Part shown: in pieces, positions 21,546 to 32,681 of the stretch | Layout of the letters: the number at the start of each line of letters is the position of its first letter | Numbering within the stretch: position 1 is the stretch's first letter | From: Hyaloperonospora brassicae | Taxonomy: Eukaryota; Oomycota; Peronosporomycetes; Peronosporales; Peronosporaceae | Reading direction: 5' to 3' | Assembly: GCA_947650285.1 (NCBI GenBank) | Contig: CANTFL010001193.1 | Location: forward strand, 1-64,000 | DNA: 64,000 bases | Notes under the pieces: generated by a model | What the model saw: the letters and a program-made list of their open reading frames with translations, nothing else | What the model was told of the DNA's origin: nothing | Databases searched by the model: none | Made by a program: the position numbers and the translations under genes

Positions 21546-22299
21546 ATTGCGATATGAATCACAAGATGCAGTTAGCGCGTCACATTTATTGCGTGTTGAT
21601 CTACCACGACGAAAATAAAGCACTAACAGGCAGCGAAGAGGAGCCCGATAATGGAGTCACGACTCGGTCGTGACGGTATTTTGCTTGGCTGAAGAGTACT
21701 AATACGTATCGGGCGGCATGCGCAGCCATGGCCGCCTCAGCAGACTAGACGATATTAGAAACGTTTTATGAGCAAGCAATCACCCAGATCGTCCTCAGCG
21801 GACTCTACGCTACGAAGAGCAGCCAGCACCGTCGGTGCCAGGCTAACCGGTAGATACTGCTCGCTAGTCTCCCATCGGGCGTTGATGAAATGGCACAAAC
21901 TATCGCCTAAAACGCTGTAATATGATTTAAAAGGTCACACATGACGTAATTTGTAGAAGTAAGCGGGTGGTATTTGTCGACACACAGATTTTCCGCGGTT
22001 TTAAAGACCAGACTTGTGACCGGTGGATGTAGGCATGGAAAAGAGGCCCTACCAACAGTATATCCATTGTGCTCTGCTTATAAGAAACACCTGTTGTAAT
22101 CGTATACTTGAGGAAAAGATCCGATATGATTGGAGGCGGCGGTGGGGGTACACCTCAAGTTTTTACGAGACCTCTCTTTCGTTCTGGAGTGTAGGACAAG
22201 GAAAAACCGGAGGGGTATCTTCCTTACTAGATCCTAGTCGTGCTTCAGGTGCAACTCCTTGGCATTCAGAACTATGGACAGAATGCGTCGCTGTTTTGA

Positions 22300-22860
22300 T
22301 GATAGCTGGGGTCTTCTGAGTTAATATCTATGCCCCTAATACCCCCCGTAAGCATGAATTTTTCTCTCATGACTGATGCACTAGCTCTGGCCGTCATGCA
22401 GAGTAACCCTGACGGGCGACTTTAATTCTGTTCAAAGTCCTGTATAGGATCGGACCGGAGGTCGCAGGTCGGGGCGCTCGGAAAGTGCAGCACTTGCTGA
22501 CCTCATCACCAGGTTGGGATTCGCCGATGCGCGCATTCTAGCGGCACCGCTTGATGGCGAGGAAACCCCCGAACTAAACGAATATTTTACTTACTGGACA
22601 AAGTCCACAGCAAGCAAAATTGATTGGTTTTACGTACCGCAACAGTGGACATCGGGGGTGCAATGAGTTGAACTTTCAGCCCCACCAGTTAAATCTGATC
22701 ATCATTAGGTTTCGCTCCTATTCACGAAAAATTTGTGGAATATTGCTATCACTACAAGAGACGCGTGGTTACTTATCCCATCAGATCTTTTTAAGCGACG
22801 AGGGTCAAGGCGGATATATTGGCGCCGATGATCAATCAGGCAGTGGGACGATCAGTCACA
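22300..22860 (+). pseudogene. LINE APE-type endonuclease remnant
   Basis: Conserved endonuclease pieces in shifting frames: VNIYAPNTPRKHEFF near 22320, GDFNS near 22410, ASKIDWFYVPQQW near 22610 and SDHH near 22690. These match the order N-Y-AP, GDFN, IDxxY and SDH seen in LINE endonucleases, which nick target DNA. Confidence 0.75.
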
Positions 22861-24480
22861 GCGAGTACCTGGTATCGTAATATAACCAAGTGCGTTGCGG
22901 CAACTCAGACCATCAGGAAGCAACATAAACAGCGTAGTACACGGTATGCTAAAACATTACAAGCTCAAGCGCGTGCCGGTCTCCATTTTAGGAAGCAGCT
23001 TATACAATCTAATCAGGACTCATTACGAGCTAAATATATAATTGCGGCGAAGAATCGATTGTTCGGACGACTGACCGACTGCGGTGGAATTTTAAGCGGG
23101 TCTCCGACTGAGAAGCGGATTAAACGGTAACGGGCATATGAAATTTTCATAGGGTACCATTTTCCCGTCAGGTCTGTACTGCTGACCGCTTTGCTACGGA
23201 ATGGAAGCCTATACTTGGGTGCAGTCATAACACAATCCCAACGAGCTCACTGGACCACGCATTTACGGCGTTTGTAACGATATCAACGGATCGACACATG
23301 ACTCAATCGGACAATTATCACCTGGTCAAACCAATTTAATTACCTGGGATGATCGCTGCTTTTAATGGTCTTAGCAGACACAAAGCGGCGGGGCCGGATG
23401 GGCCTAATAATGATCTGCACATCGAACTCCAAGCTCTGTTAGCACCAAGCATGGTAACGATTGGTAACGAACTTCTGGCGGGTAAAGATCCACCCGTTTG
23501 ATTTTTGGATGGACTTATTATCCCAATTCGTAAGAAAGGTGACTTCACCGATGCCATGGACTACCGGCCGATATCGTCGCTACAAACAGGGTATAATCTC
23601 TTTTAAAGCCTTGGCAACACGACTGCAACGCGCTCTGACGAAATCGATAGGCGATACACAGAAAGGATTCGTGCATGACCGCCACATGATGAAAACAGTG
23701 ATGATGATGTTGGCAGTCTTAGCTACTGCTTAAAATGAACAAGATATCACCGCGCAGAATAGCCGTGTCATTTTATTATAGGATTTCCGAAAGGCTTACG
23801 ACACGGTCGCTCGCAATTTTCTATTTCTCGTTCTGGACCGCTTTGAGTTCTCGACGGCCTTCGTTTCGATGATCCGCAAACTTCGTGACAAAACGACAGC
23901 ACGATACCTTGCAATGGTCAATTATATGAGCCCATGGAAGTCAACACGGGAATTCGTCAGGGCTTCCCTCTCGCGCCATTATTATTTATATTATCTATAG
24001 ACGTGTTGGCGCTAGCGATTACAGATGATATCGGCCTTTTGGGAGTAATGGTGTCCGGGTCGACTGCAGGGTGTCATACGTTTCAGCGTTTGTGGATGAT
24101 TCGACGGTCTTCCTACAGGAAGTCCGACATCTTCCACGAGTGCTTGACCTCGTGGCTACTTTTGGAAAGTTGTCAGGTGTTAGAGTGCAGTCATCAAAAG
24201 TCAAGTGATTTTCTTGAATACGACTATGTCAGTGACCAGCTACAAAGGTTTACCTGTTTTACAATCGGGCGCCACAACACGATACCTCGATCACCAAGTC
24301 GGGATGGGGATCTGGCAGACGCCGATTGGGCTGTCAAGATACGAACGGTGAAGAGGCGGCTTGCTATGGCAACCCGTCTAGCGACTATCGATGCGTTCCG
24401 AATGCAGATTGTGAAAGGCATTTTGTTGCCTGGAATTCTTTTCACTGCAGCAGTGTTTAAAAAGCCCGCTTGAACGACCG
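22820..24480 (+). pseudogene. LINE reverse transcriptase remnant
   Basis: Pieces in order: AAGPDG near 23386, PIRKKGDFTDAMDYRPIS near 23515, QKGFVHDRHMMKTV near 23660, FRKAYDTV near 23785, [17 protein letters not shown] near 23943 and the catalytic FVDDS near 24090. This is the standard L1-clade RT order, broken by stops and frameshifts. Confidence 0.85.
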
Positions 24481-25241
24481 AGAGCTCCAAAATCTCCAAA
24501 AATCAGATTTCTCTGGCGTTACTCGTTATTAATAAAAACAAGTCGGCGAAACGTTAATCCGGGGCTATTATATATGCCGCGATCAGCAGGCGGCATTGTA
24601 TTAATATCAATTTCAGTGGCGGTGAAAGCGCAACGCATTGTACATGCACTTTTGTGGCTGATACAGCGGTCCGATCGGTACGCGTTGGCCTAAAAATATT
24701 GGACTTTCGAGGATCTCTCTCGCAAGGTGAGCCAATCATTACACTGAGAGACCCGGTGTCTTCGTAAGCACGAAACATCATATCCATTGGGCAGCATAAA
24801 GGGTCGAGTCAGGGACATGGCTTCGCCCTCATCCCATAGGACTTTTGGGTCTAATGGAACGACATGCCACACAAATGCCATTCCTCATCGCTCAGACGTT
24901 AGGCTGGCGAGACGGGGATCGGCTGACAATTTCTTTGAATGCTCCATTGCCTCTACCACCCTGGACATATCCAGTCGAAACACGACGTTTTTGGTCCACC
25001 GTTCATTAGGCGGACAACCCCTGGATACCGGATGGTGCCGGAAACAAACTGACACAGCGCAAATATGATCGAATTCGGTCATGTGCACTGGCCGACTTGG
25101 AGATTGAGCGGAAGGCGCCTGACATGTACTCGTTTCGAGTCCCTTTATCTTCCGGGGCGGTGGCTAATCACTCGGATCGTAAACGATTGCGTTGGGCGCT
25201 CGCGATTTTATTCGGTAGTCCTGCGTTACGCATAGCTGAGG
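24481..25241 (+). pseudogene. LINE ORF2 C-terminal part, left of B1
   Basis: Low-quality coding remnant downstream of RT, continuing across the B1 insertion to 33095. No clear motifs remain here. Confidence 0.5.
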
Positions 25242-25656
25242 TGTAACGGGGCACACCCTTGCGTGAACTTAACGCAAGGGTAACGTGCGCCCGACGTGAT
25301 GTTCACGTGCGCGGAAGCGCAGGTAAGTAGAGAAAGTCAAAGACTTACACTGATGAGAAACTACAACTGTTTTATTAATATAATTAAGTCTATAACTCTT
25401 GTATCTCTTACTTGTTCTGACTTAATTATACTAATGTAACTGAATGTATGATGACGTCTACTCACTACCCATTGCGCGCGTCTTGCAGCGATTGGTGGGT
25501 TGATATCATCACGATATCAACCAATGAGTAGACTCTTTGGCCGTCCCAACAATATCACCACGATGGGTGATATTATTTACAGATTATTCAACATAATATT
25601 CTTTATTGTCATTATATTCTTAATGACAATTCCATGTAACGGGCTACCATGTTACA
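25242..25656 (-). repeat. B1 3' LTR
   Basis: 415 bp. In + orientation it runs TGTAACGGGGCACAC to CCATGTTACA. It contains serial hairpins, including CCCTTGCGT/ACGCAAGGG at 25256-25280. It differs noticeably from the 5' LTR of the same element. Confidence 0.93.
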
Positions 25657-25670
25657 TCACCCCTACCTTA
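25657..25670 (-). promoter_or_regulatory. B1 polypurine tract
   Basis: On the element strand a purine-rich run (AAGGTAGGGGTGA) abuts the 3' LTR. It is identical in B2. Confidence 0.7.
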
Positions 25671-25770
25671 TCTGATAGTCACACAGTGACTATCTGAAAC
25701 ATGATGGCCACCAGTTGGAAACTAATGGGACAGGGAGCAGTTGTTGGGTCACTTCCATTCACTACTGACT

Positions 25771-27393
25771 ATGCCTCGCAAAATTAACATGTCTATGCGA
25801 GGTGATTGAAAGCCCACACAGTCCGCTGCTGTGCCAGCCTCTGCGGCAGACGATCCGTCGTCTGATGCTGGTTTTCCGCATGCGGAAAAAGGTGCTGCAG
25901 GCGCACGTGGTATTGCACCGCGTGCACATGATAACCCCGACCTCGAGGTCATCTACCCTGGCGAGTCAGACGTGTCTGACTCGGGAAATGTTGCAGAGGC
26001 ATCCCGATCACCGGCGGTGCCTCATTGTTCACCAAGGACACTGCCGAACGTACGGACTCGCGACATGCGTCACAGTCTGTTCGGCAGTGATGAGGAATAT
26101 GGTGATGAGTATGTATGCTCATCACCGCGATCAACTCGTGCTCCTTCGCACGAGCGACTTGACGATGGTGCGAGCCGTCGTCATACTGATAACCGTGGTA
26201 TCGTCAGAGGTACCACTTCGAAGCGTGATGAGCTGAAGCCGTGGCGTTTGCCTGAACGGCTCATCAATAGCTTGTATCACGATACAATCCAACACCATCG
26301 AATACCTTTATTCGATACGAGTCAGCTTCATGGCTTAAGTTCCAGCGCGAGCAACTTCCGCGCTGAAGAAGACGTTTATCTCGATGCCTTCCTTCGGCAT
26401 CGATGGTATAACGGCAACCAAAAGCGTGATAAGAATTCGCTTTTGGCAGCGTGGAACGCCTTCGTCCAAAATGTCAAGAATTTTGGACGAGAAAGATGGC
26501 TGCAAAAACTTGAAGGGGTACGAATCAAGTTTGAAAAGCGAACGCCAACCGGTGCTAGGTACCGGTTGCATCGTTTGTCGAGTGAGGCAGATATTCCTTG
26601 CCTCACTTGGGGAGATCCGTGAGCGAGTTACGTTGACAACTCGCAACGTTCACATAGGGACGTGTATTCCCCAAGTTTGCCCTGGGGAAGGGCACACATC
26701 TCGGCTGAGATGCGGGATGCGATTGCAAACTTGCAATCCGTATACAAACGCCGAAAGCGTGTGTTTACCGATGGTCCCTCGGACCAATCGGATGAGTCTC
26801 GTCATATTGGTGAACGAGACCGGGCACATCCATCATCAGCTGGGAGCGGGATCCCCAACTGTTCCAAGAGGGTGGATACCCCCGCCACTGGACGAGGTAG
26901 CTCGTCCTTGATCCTGAATCGTCACGGTGGTTCAAGAAACGGTCCAGTAGAAAGCGTTGACCACCGTTTGAGTCCACCAAAGGATGTGGCGGAGGAGGAA
27001 AGACCTCCTCCGGAACGTTCTGCTCACCATCTCGATCCTTACGAGATGGATCGCGCAATCGTTGAATTGCGCGATAATTTGGAGCACGATAGGGACAGGC
27101 GTTACGCTCTGACCGATACCGTGCGGAAGCGCCGACAGGATCACGAGGCGGACTGTGCGAAGGACCGCGCTGAGTATGCGGTCGCACAGCTGCAGGTCGA
27201 GCGCGACGTCCGCTCTTTCTTTGGCGAGCCGGCGACGTCTCGCGGGGAGATATCTCGGTTGAGTTCCGAGGTCTCTTATCTACGCGACCAGACGGATCGT
27301 CTGGAGCGCGAACGCAAGAACTTGATGGATGTTCTTGAACGTGGGGGCTATCTTCATCGGAAGAAGAAGGCTCGTACTGACAGTACGGCCTGA
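25771..27393 (+). pseudogene. B1 antisense ORF (asORF-B), two in-frame TGA
   Basis: 541 codons from ATG at 25771 to the stop at 27391, in one frame except TGA at 25807 and 26620 (both also in B2). The N-terminal half has an acidic stretch GSDEEYGDEY and Ser/Arg-rich segments. The middle contains EEDVYLDAFLRHRWYNG. The C-terminal half has basic YKRRKR and a long charged heptad-like region (RKRRQDHEADCAKDRAEY to LRDQTDRLERERKNL). Positions 26765-27393 overlap the pol chromodomain and linker in antisense. It starts 115 bp from the 3' LTR, so antisense LTR transcription could reach it. Protein family unknown. Confidence 0.6.
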
Positions 27394-27993
27394 GCCTCCC
27401 TACGTAAAACGTAGGATGCGTGCGCATCTTACGTGGCAATTCGATCGTGTATGCATTGCCCTTGCGGTGCAACACTCGAAATGGGCCAATGTATTTCGGC
27501 AGTAGTAAACTACTGCCGACACTAGTGACTACGTGTCCCGGTAGGTTTACCGTAGACAGTAGTACTAGGTCGTTAACTTTAAATGAAAGAACATTTGCTC
27601 TTCCATTCTCGTCTGCGTTCCGTTTCTGAAGGTCCACCGCATTTGCGATGTATTCCTGAACGAAACGGACTACCGCCTCTCGAGTGAGCAGGAAGTTCTC
27701 TGCCGACTCGTTGTTTTGTCTTTCAGTGCGCTTCGTGCGCACTGCTAAGAGATTGTTCTCTTCTTCAGCGAGGTTGTCTTCTCCCTCGCTGGAATAATCG
27801 TTGACGATGCTGAATATACCAGCATTGTCATAATCATCCGAGTCAATAATAGCGTTGCTGCTATTATTGGGGTGGTGTGCTTCATCGATGTCGACCTGAT
27901 CGACATCGTCATCATACGTGACGACGTTAGCGTCGACACGTGATGGGCAAGAGCCAGAACGATTTTTGCTCGAGCGAGTCGCTCCCCCCTTAT
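26765..27993 (-). pseudogene. B1 integrase C-terminus and chromodomain
   Basis: Open for 410 codons. An acidic linker leads to FKVNDLVLLSTVNLPGHV and KYIGPFRVLHRKGNAYTIEL (GPY/F domain), RTHPTFYVGRLRPY, a disordered Arg/Pro/Ser linker, and a chromodomain (RFLLDRFLNHRDD, SYLVQWRGYPPSWNSWG). The disordered linker is the part lying opposite the coiled coil of asORF-B. Confidence 0.85.
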
Positions 27994-28584
27994 TCAAGAG
28001 TCACACTCTAGAAGGGCGGGCACACGTGGATGGCGTAAGCCATTCACGTAAAACGGTGTGTGCTGGATCGTAGCATTCACCGACTTATTGATGGCGAATT
28101 CAACCATTGGAAGGAATTCGCTCCAACTCGAAAACGAGTGGACATATCCTCGAAGGATCTGTTCGAGGACACGGTTCGCACGTTCTGTCTGACCATCTGT
28201 TTCTGGATGGTCAGATGTGGACATCTTTAACCGTGTTCCGAGTGAAAGGAACACGAAATGCCAAAATTTCGCCGTGAACCGAGGGTCACGATCGGATACG
28301 AGTTCACGGGGTATCCCGTGAAGCCAGAAAATCGTGTCGGTAAAGACACGAGCACAACCGTGTGCTGTGATCGACTTGGGTACAGCGGCAAGATGGACCA
28401 TCTTTCTGAACAGATCCACGAACACAAGAATACCGTTATTCTTGCAAACGTCTTCAGGGAATCCGAAGACGAAGTACATCGAAACGGACTGCCAGCACTC
28501 TGCCGCGACCGATAGAGGCTGTAAAGGTGCACAGGATGAAGGACTGGGCTTCACCCGTTGGCAAACCTCGCAAGCACGTACGTA
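27994..28584 (-). pseudogene. B1 integrase catalytic core
   Basis: Contains CQRVKPSPSS upstream, ILVFVDLFRKMVHLAAVP, ELVSDRDPRFTAKFWH and HPETDGQTERANRVLEQ, then the FAINKSVNATIQHTPFYVNG segment. A TAG near 28586 separates it from the zinc-binding domain. It ends at a stop just before the chromodomain ORF, with a frame change. Confidence 0.85.
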
Positions 28585-30015
28585 CTAGCGGGTAAACTGA
28601 TACTGGCGTGACCAGTAAAAGTCACGACTTACCGTGAGGTAAGTCTTTTCTCTTCCACGATGACCACCAGATGGTGCATCGTGAAACTCATACATAATAC
28701 GCAAGCGCAAGTTGTTATGAGCGGGAACGACGATACGAGGCGTGTCGCCGTCAACGGATGTATAATATAGCAGCCCGTTGCGTGTTGCATACCGATCCGA
28801 CGAGGATCGGTACAAAGCCGGTAAATCTTTCATAGCTTTACGGGTTGGATTCACCAGATGATCCATCAATCGTAGAAGATCCTTATCTTCTGCGTATGCC
28901 TTTCGTACGTCGTCAAGTAAACTTGACGATGGAATTCTGACTGTCAGTGTTAAAATAGTGGGCTTATCCTCACCTCTAAACTGCGCGTCCGACTCGAAAT
29001 CGGGCCGGCGCGAAAGCGCATCTGCGACGACGTTCAGTCGTCCTGGCTTGTATTCGACGGAGAAGTTGTACTCCGCGAAGAAGGACAGCCACTTCGCCAT
29101 GCGTTGCGAGAGGTGTGGGCTGTTTACGGCCGTGCGTAATAACGCATGGTCCGTATAGACAGCAAAAGATCTATCTCCGAGGAGATAGACGCGAAACTTA
29201 TCCAGTGCGTACTTCATGGCAAGGAGTTCCTTGTCATGCACTGGGTAATTGCGCTCAGCTGCCTGCAGCTGACGCGACTGATAACAGATGACGCGCTCCG
29301 CGCCATCTGCATCAAATTGCATTAACACACAGCCGATCGCAAAATCGCTGGCGTCACAGACCACGTGAAGTGGTCTGTCTTGATCTGCAATCGCTTGTAT
29401 CGGCGATTGCATCGAACTCTGCTTGATACCTTCAAAGTAACGCTGGCACTCAGCGTTCCATGCCCACTTGACATTTTTCTTGAGTAAACAAGAAAGATGT
29501 ACCGTCATTTCGGCATAGTTGCGCGAGTACTTGTGTGAGTACGCCGCTAGCCCAAGGAACTTACGAAGTCCCTTGACATCGACTGGCACTGTCCAGTCGG
29601 TGATCGCCTTGATCTTTTCGGGATCAGGGCGCACGCCGTGTTTACCCACGATGCACCCAAGAAGCAGTATTTCGCTAGCCGCGAATATACACTTCTTGAG
29701 ATATGCGAACAAATTATGCGTGCGCATAAGTTGAAGGACTTGACGAACGTGAGTTCTGTGAACCTCAACGCCCGTCTTTCCGTCCATAGCCCGGCTATGG
29801 ACGAACACATCGTCGAAATGACTCGATGCAAAGTCTCGCACCGGTCTCAAAAGATTTGTTACACATCTGTTGAATGTTGCAGGGGCGTAACTCAGCCCCT
29901 GTGGCATCACTAGCCACTCCCAAAACATACCGCTGGGGGTGCTCACTACCGTGAACGGGATATCCCGTTCACGCATGAGGATCCGATAGAATCCATCCAT
30001 CAGATCCATGGACAA
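28585..30015 (-). pseudogene. B1 RT palm-thumb, RNase H and integrase N-terminus; RT fingers deleted
   Basis: 476 codons: palm DLMDGFYRILMRE, MPQGLSYAPATFNR, catalytic HFDDVFVHS, thumb/connection IVGKHGVRPDPEKIKAITDW, RNase H VVCDASDFAIG, KELLAMKYAL, YTDHALLRT, ADALSRRPDFES, and the integrase zinc domain start (HDAPSGGHRGREKTY). Compared with family A, about 55 codons including KKPNGKWR and the first part of the palm are missing at the N-terminal junction, with a frame change. B2 shares the deletion, so this RT should be inactive. Confidence 0.88.
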
Positions 30016-30757
30016 GACCCGCTGCTACGCGATCGGCAAAGAACTTGTCGATTGCTATCACTGGTTCACGAGGAAATGTCCACTGCTTCATGACTCAATA
30101 TTTCGAGCCCTGTTTGAGCTCGATCTCGTGTCGAGTGCCTTTATCCTTAGGCAACTCTCAAGGTACGGATTCATAAAATACATTCTTGAATTCGATCAAA
30201 TCCTTATACAAAGGATTTGCCTGAAGTGTCTCCCAGGATTGAGACGTGTATTGCTCAATCCGAGTCTTCTCATCGAGGACACTTTCGTCCATCGATGAGC
30301 TGCTGAGAATCCGTTCGTTCTCAGCAAATACTGTCGCCGACCGAATATCGGCCACATACTCATCCTCTGTGACGAGTATGCAGATCTGCTTGACTTTGCC
30401 ACTACGCAGATCACGCAAGAACCGTTTCGGTTCTAGCGTTGGCAACTGAGTTATCTCCGAAGTTAACTTCGGAGGCACAATCAGATCAAGCGTATAAGCG
30501 CCTACGCTTGATCCGTCATTTACCAAGACGTTCAACGTCTCGGTTACTTCCTGGGAACTTCTTTCCACAGGTTGCTGAAGGCCTAATCCTTTAGCAAGTG
30601 ACTCTTGAGGAATTCCTTCCTCAAGTACGTGGGGACTTATCCCCTCTACGTCTTCTGACTGTGGCTGTGCAACCACAGTCAGGGACCGATCCTCTACGGT
30701 CGACTCTCCAGTCGACCTAGGATGACCATGTTGCATCCTGGTGGCAACAGGTTTCTT
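30016..30757 (-). pseudogene. B1 protease-RT linker and RT N-terminal stub
   Basis: Acidic linker (ITQLPTLEPKRFLRDLRSGK, YVADIRSATVFAENERIL), then ESVP-stop-ELPKDKGTRHEIEL and KY-stop-VMKQWTFPREP, and IDKFFADRVAAGLV at the deletion edge. Both stops are TGA. In family A the second position is Cys (GTKYCVTRQW). Confidence 0.8.
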
Positions 30758-31340
30758 TTATCTAGGAAGCTGCCCGCTAGGCATGCATCCATGTCCCGGT
30801 CTACTCGACTTATGCAAGTGGTGGACATTCGGCGCTGCCTGTACCTCTCTACAGCCGCCGGGAGCTTGCTCCACAGTGTAGTGATCATCTACACTGGGGT
30901 CCTGTGCAGTCGTGCTAACGACCGTACCGCAAGGAAGGCCATCGCACTCACTCGCAGTACATCCACACGCTTGTGGACGCTCCATGACGTTCATCAGATG
31001 GCCATCTATTAAACAAGCGGAAGGCATCTTTACGGATCGATGCTGCCAGCTCACTCTTGGCTCGTACTTTCTGAGCCAAGATAATCCCAGGATGACATCA
31101 AATTCGTCATCCAAATCTAGTACAATGAAGTCATCATCGTACTGTTCGCCCTCTAGCGTGTAGTGGATTCCCACTATACGTTTCTCAACGGTAATCGATG
31201 CGCCTGTTGCAAGGAGCACCGTCATCCGCGTTAGGGCAATGTCGCGCTCAACGAACTTGACTTACGATCGTCCAGTGACTGGCGACGAATAAAGTTATTC
31301 GACGCCCCACAGTCAACCAGAGCACGAAGTGACATGTCTT
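30758..31340 (-). pseudogene. B1 retropepsin-like protease
   Basis: The active-site segment VDCGASNNFIRRQSL is encoded at about 31280-31325. A frameshift near 31230 moves the remainder (TVLLATGASITVEKR, LDLDDEFDVILGLSWLRKYE) to another frame. DCGAS replaces the usual D-S/T-GA. Broken identically in B2. Confidence 0.8.
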
Positions 31341-31480
31341 TTGTCACTCCAATATTAAGGTGATGAGCGAAACGTCATCACCAGATGCAGAGACACACAA
31401 TGATTGTGTGTCTGGAGCAACTTTCGTCAAGAGATTTGCAATTTCTCTTTAGGTTGCAGGATCAGTAGAGCGCTCCGCCC

Positions 31481-32627
31481 CTACTGACCCCGTCCATTTT
31501 TTGATGGTCCGCTTCGCTGTTGCGGTTTCGCAACAGTGCTGGCCCCACCACTATTGCTCCTTTTGGCAAATGGACGACCATTTCGCTCAGTATTCTTTGG
31601 TACTGGGCGAGGGGTACTACACTCGTATGCGTCGTGTTCTAATTTCTGGCAGCGATTGCACATCAGCAATCTCTTGTTGTTTGAAGAGCGAGGTCTCTCG
31701 CTCTCAACATAACAGAGATCCTTTTGTTCGGGACCTCCGGACTCTTGTCGTCTCGGTGGACGATATGAGCTTGAGCTAGCATGAGCCTGTCTGATGGTAA
31801 AGTCCTCCTGTTCCGCTGCTGAGATCGCTTCTTCAATCGTATTCAGCTCTAGGCGGAACAGGTGGCTCCTGACGGGCCCTTCTGCGAGCCCTTGCATGAA
31901 CACCGTAATCAACGTGTGTTCATGAACTGGGTTAGCAGTTATACTACTCGCAAGGAGTCGTATATGTTGGGCGTAAGCGTGCACATCACGCTTACCCTGC
32001 TTAGTTTCAGGATCTCATATCGAGCCCTGAACTCAGCCCTTGGCGGCTCAGACGTGCGTTTGAGCCGGGTCTTGGAGTCTTCGAGCGACTCAAAAGCATA
32101 TGGGTCGCTCATCTCCAGCCGTAAGGCCCAAGTCTTGGCACGTCCAGCCAAGTGGGATTGATCAAATGTTAATTTCATTTGCTCATCGTCAATACGACGT
32201 GCCTTCATGGATCTGTGTAGTTCGACGAACCATAATAACAGGGAGTCTTCTTCAACTCCTCTGTGCTTGGAAACTTCAACCTTCAAGATTTCGGGACGAC
32301 GTGCATGCGTCGTCCCGCCAACAGCAGCATTAAATTGCAGCTGTCTCAACAGCTCAGTCTGTTGAGCACCGAGTTCTCTCAACTTCTCGGCCTGTTGAGA
32401 GACTTGCTGGTGAAGCAAGGCTACGCTTACCCGTTCAGCGACAAGTTCGTGTTGAATGAACCAGGCAATATCGACATGTTGTTGGTCTCTATCAAGAGAC
32501 TTCAACATGGCGGTAACGCCAATGTCGCCCACGGTAGAGCTCTTCGTCCTACCGCGGCCCATTCGGGGTCACTCAAATGGGCGAAGCCTTCACGTGTTAC
32601 GTGAAAGGTCTCCTCACCATCCAACAT
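31481..32627 (-). pseudogene. B1 gag
   Basis: Starts at ATG 32627 (MLDGEETFHVTREGF). The core includes a Gln/Leu-rich heptad stretch (QQAEKLRELGAQQTELLRQL) and WALRLEMSDPYAFESLED. The C-terminus carries CNRCQKLEHDAYEC, a CCHC-type knuckle. A frameshift near 32560 is B1-specific. Another near 31960 (LSRVSVMC to HAYAQHIRLL) is shared with B2. A perfect 10-bp hairpin (32619-32640) surrounds the start codon in B1 only. Confidence 0.85.
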
Positions 32628-32670
32628 GTTCATGTTGGATGAGATGAGTGGTCGCTGGAAGGACTACAAA

Positions 32671-32679
32671 GTGCTACCA
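32671..32679 (-). promoter_or_regulatory. B1 primer binding site
   Basis: The element strand reads TGGTAGCAC, a few bases inside the 5' LTR, matching an initiator tRNA-Met 3' end. It is the same as in family A. Confidence 0.7.
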
Positions 32680-32681
32680 GG

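Larger units (their letters stand above)
17353..25241 (+). mobile_element. Decayed L1-like LINE, 5' and central part
   Basis: A heavily mutated non-LTR element read on +: ORF1 with a zinc knuckle, an OTU-like domain, an uncharacterised segment, an APE endonuclease and a reverse transcriptase. Two solo LTRs interrupt it, and B1 splits off its 3' end, which resumes at 33095. No long ORF survives. Confidence 0.85.

Noticed and set aside
25872..25889. 18-bp palindrome as a regulator operator
   Set aside because: It is one of many palindromes in this element and lies inside an ORF; no reason to single it out as a binding site.
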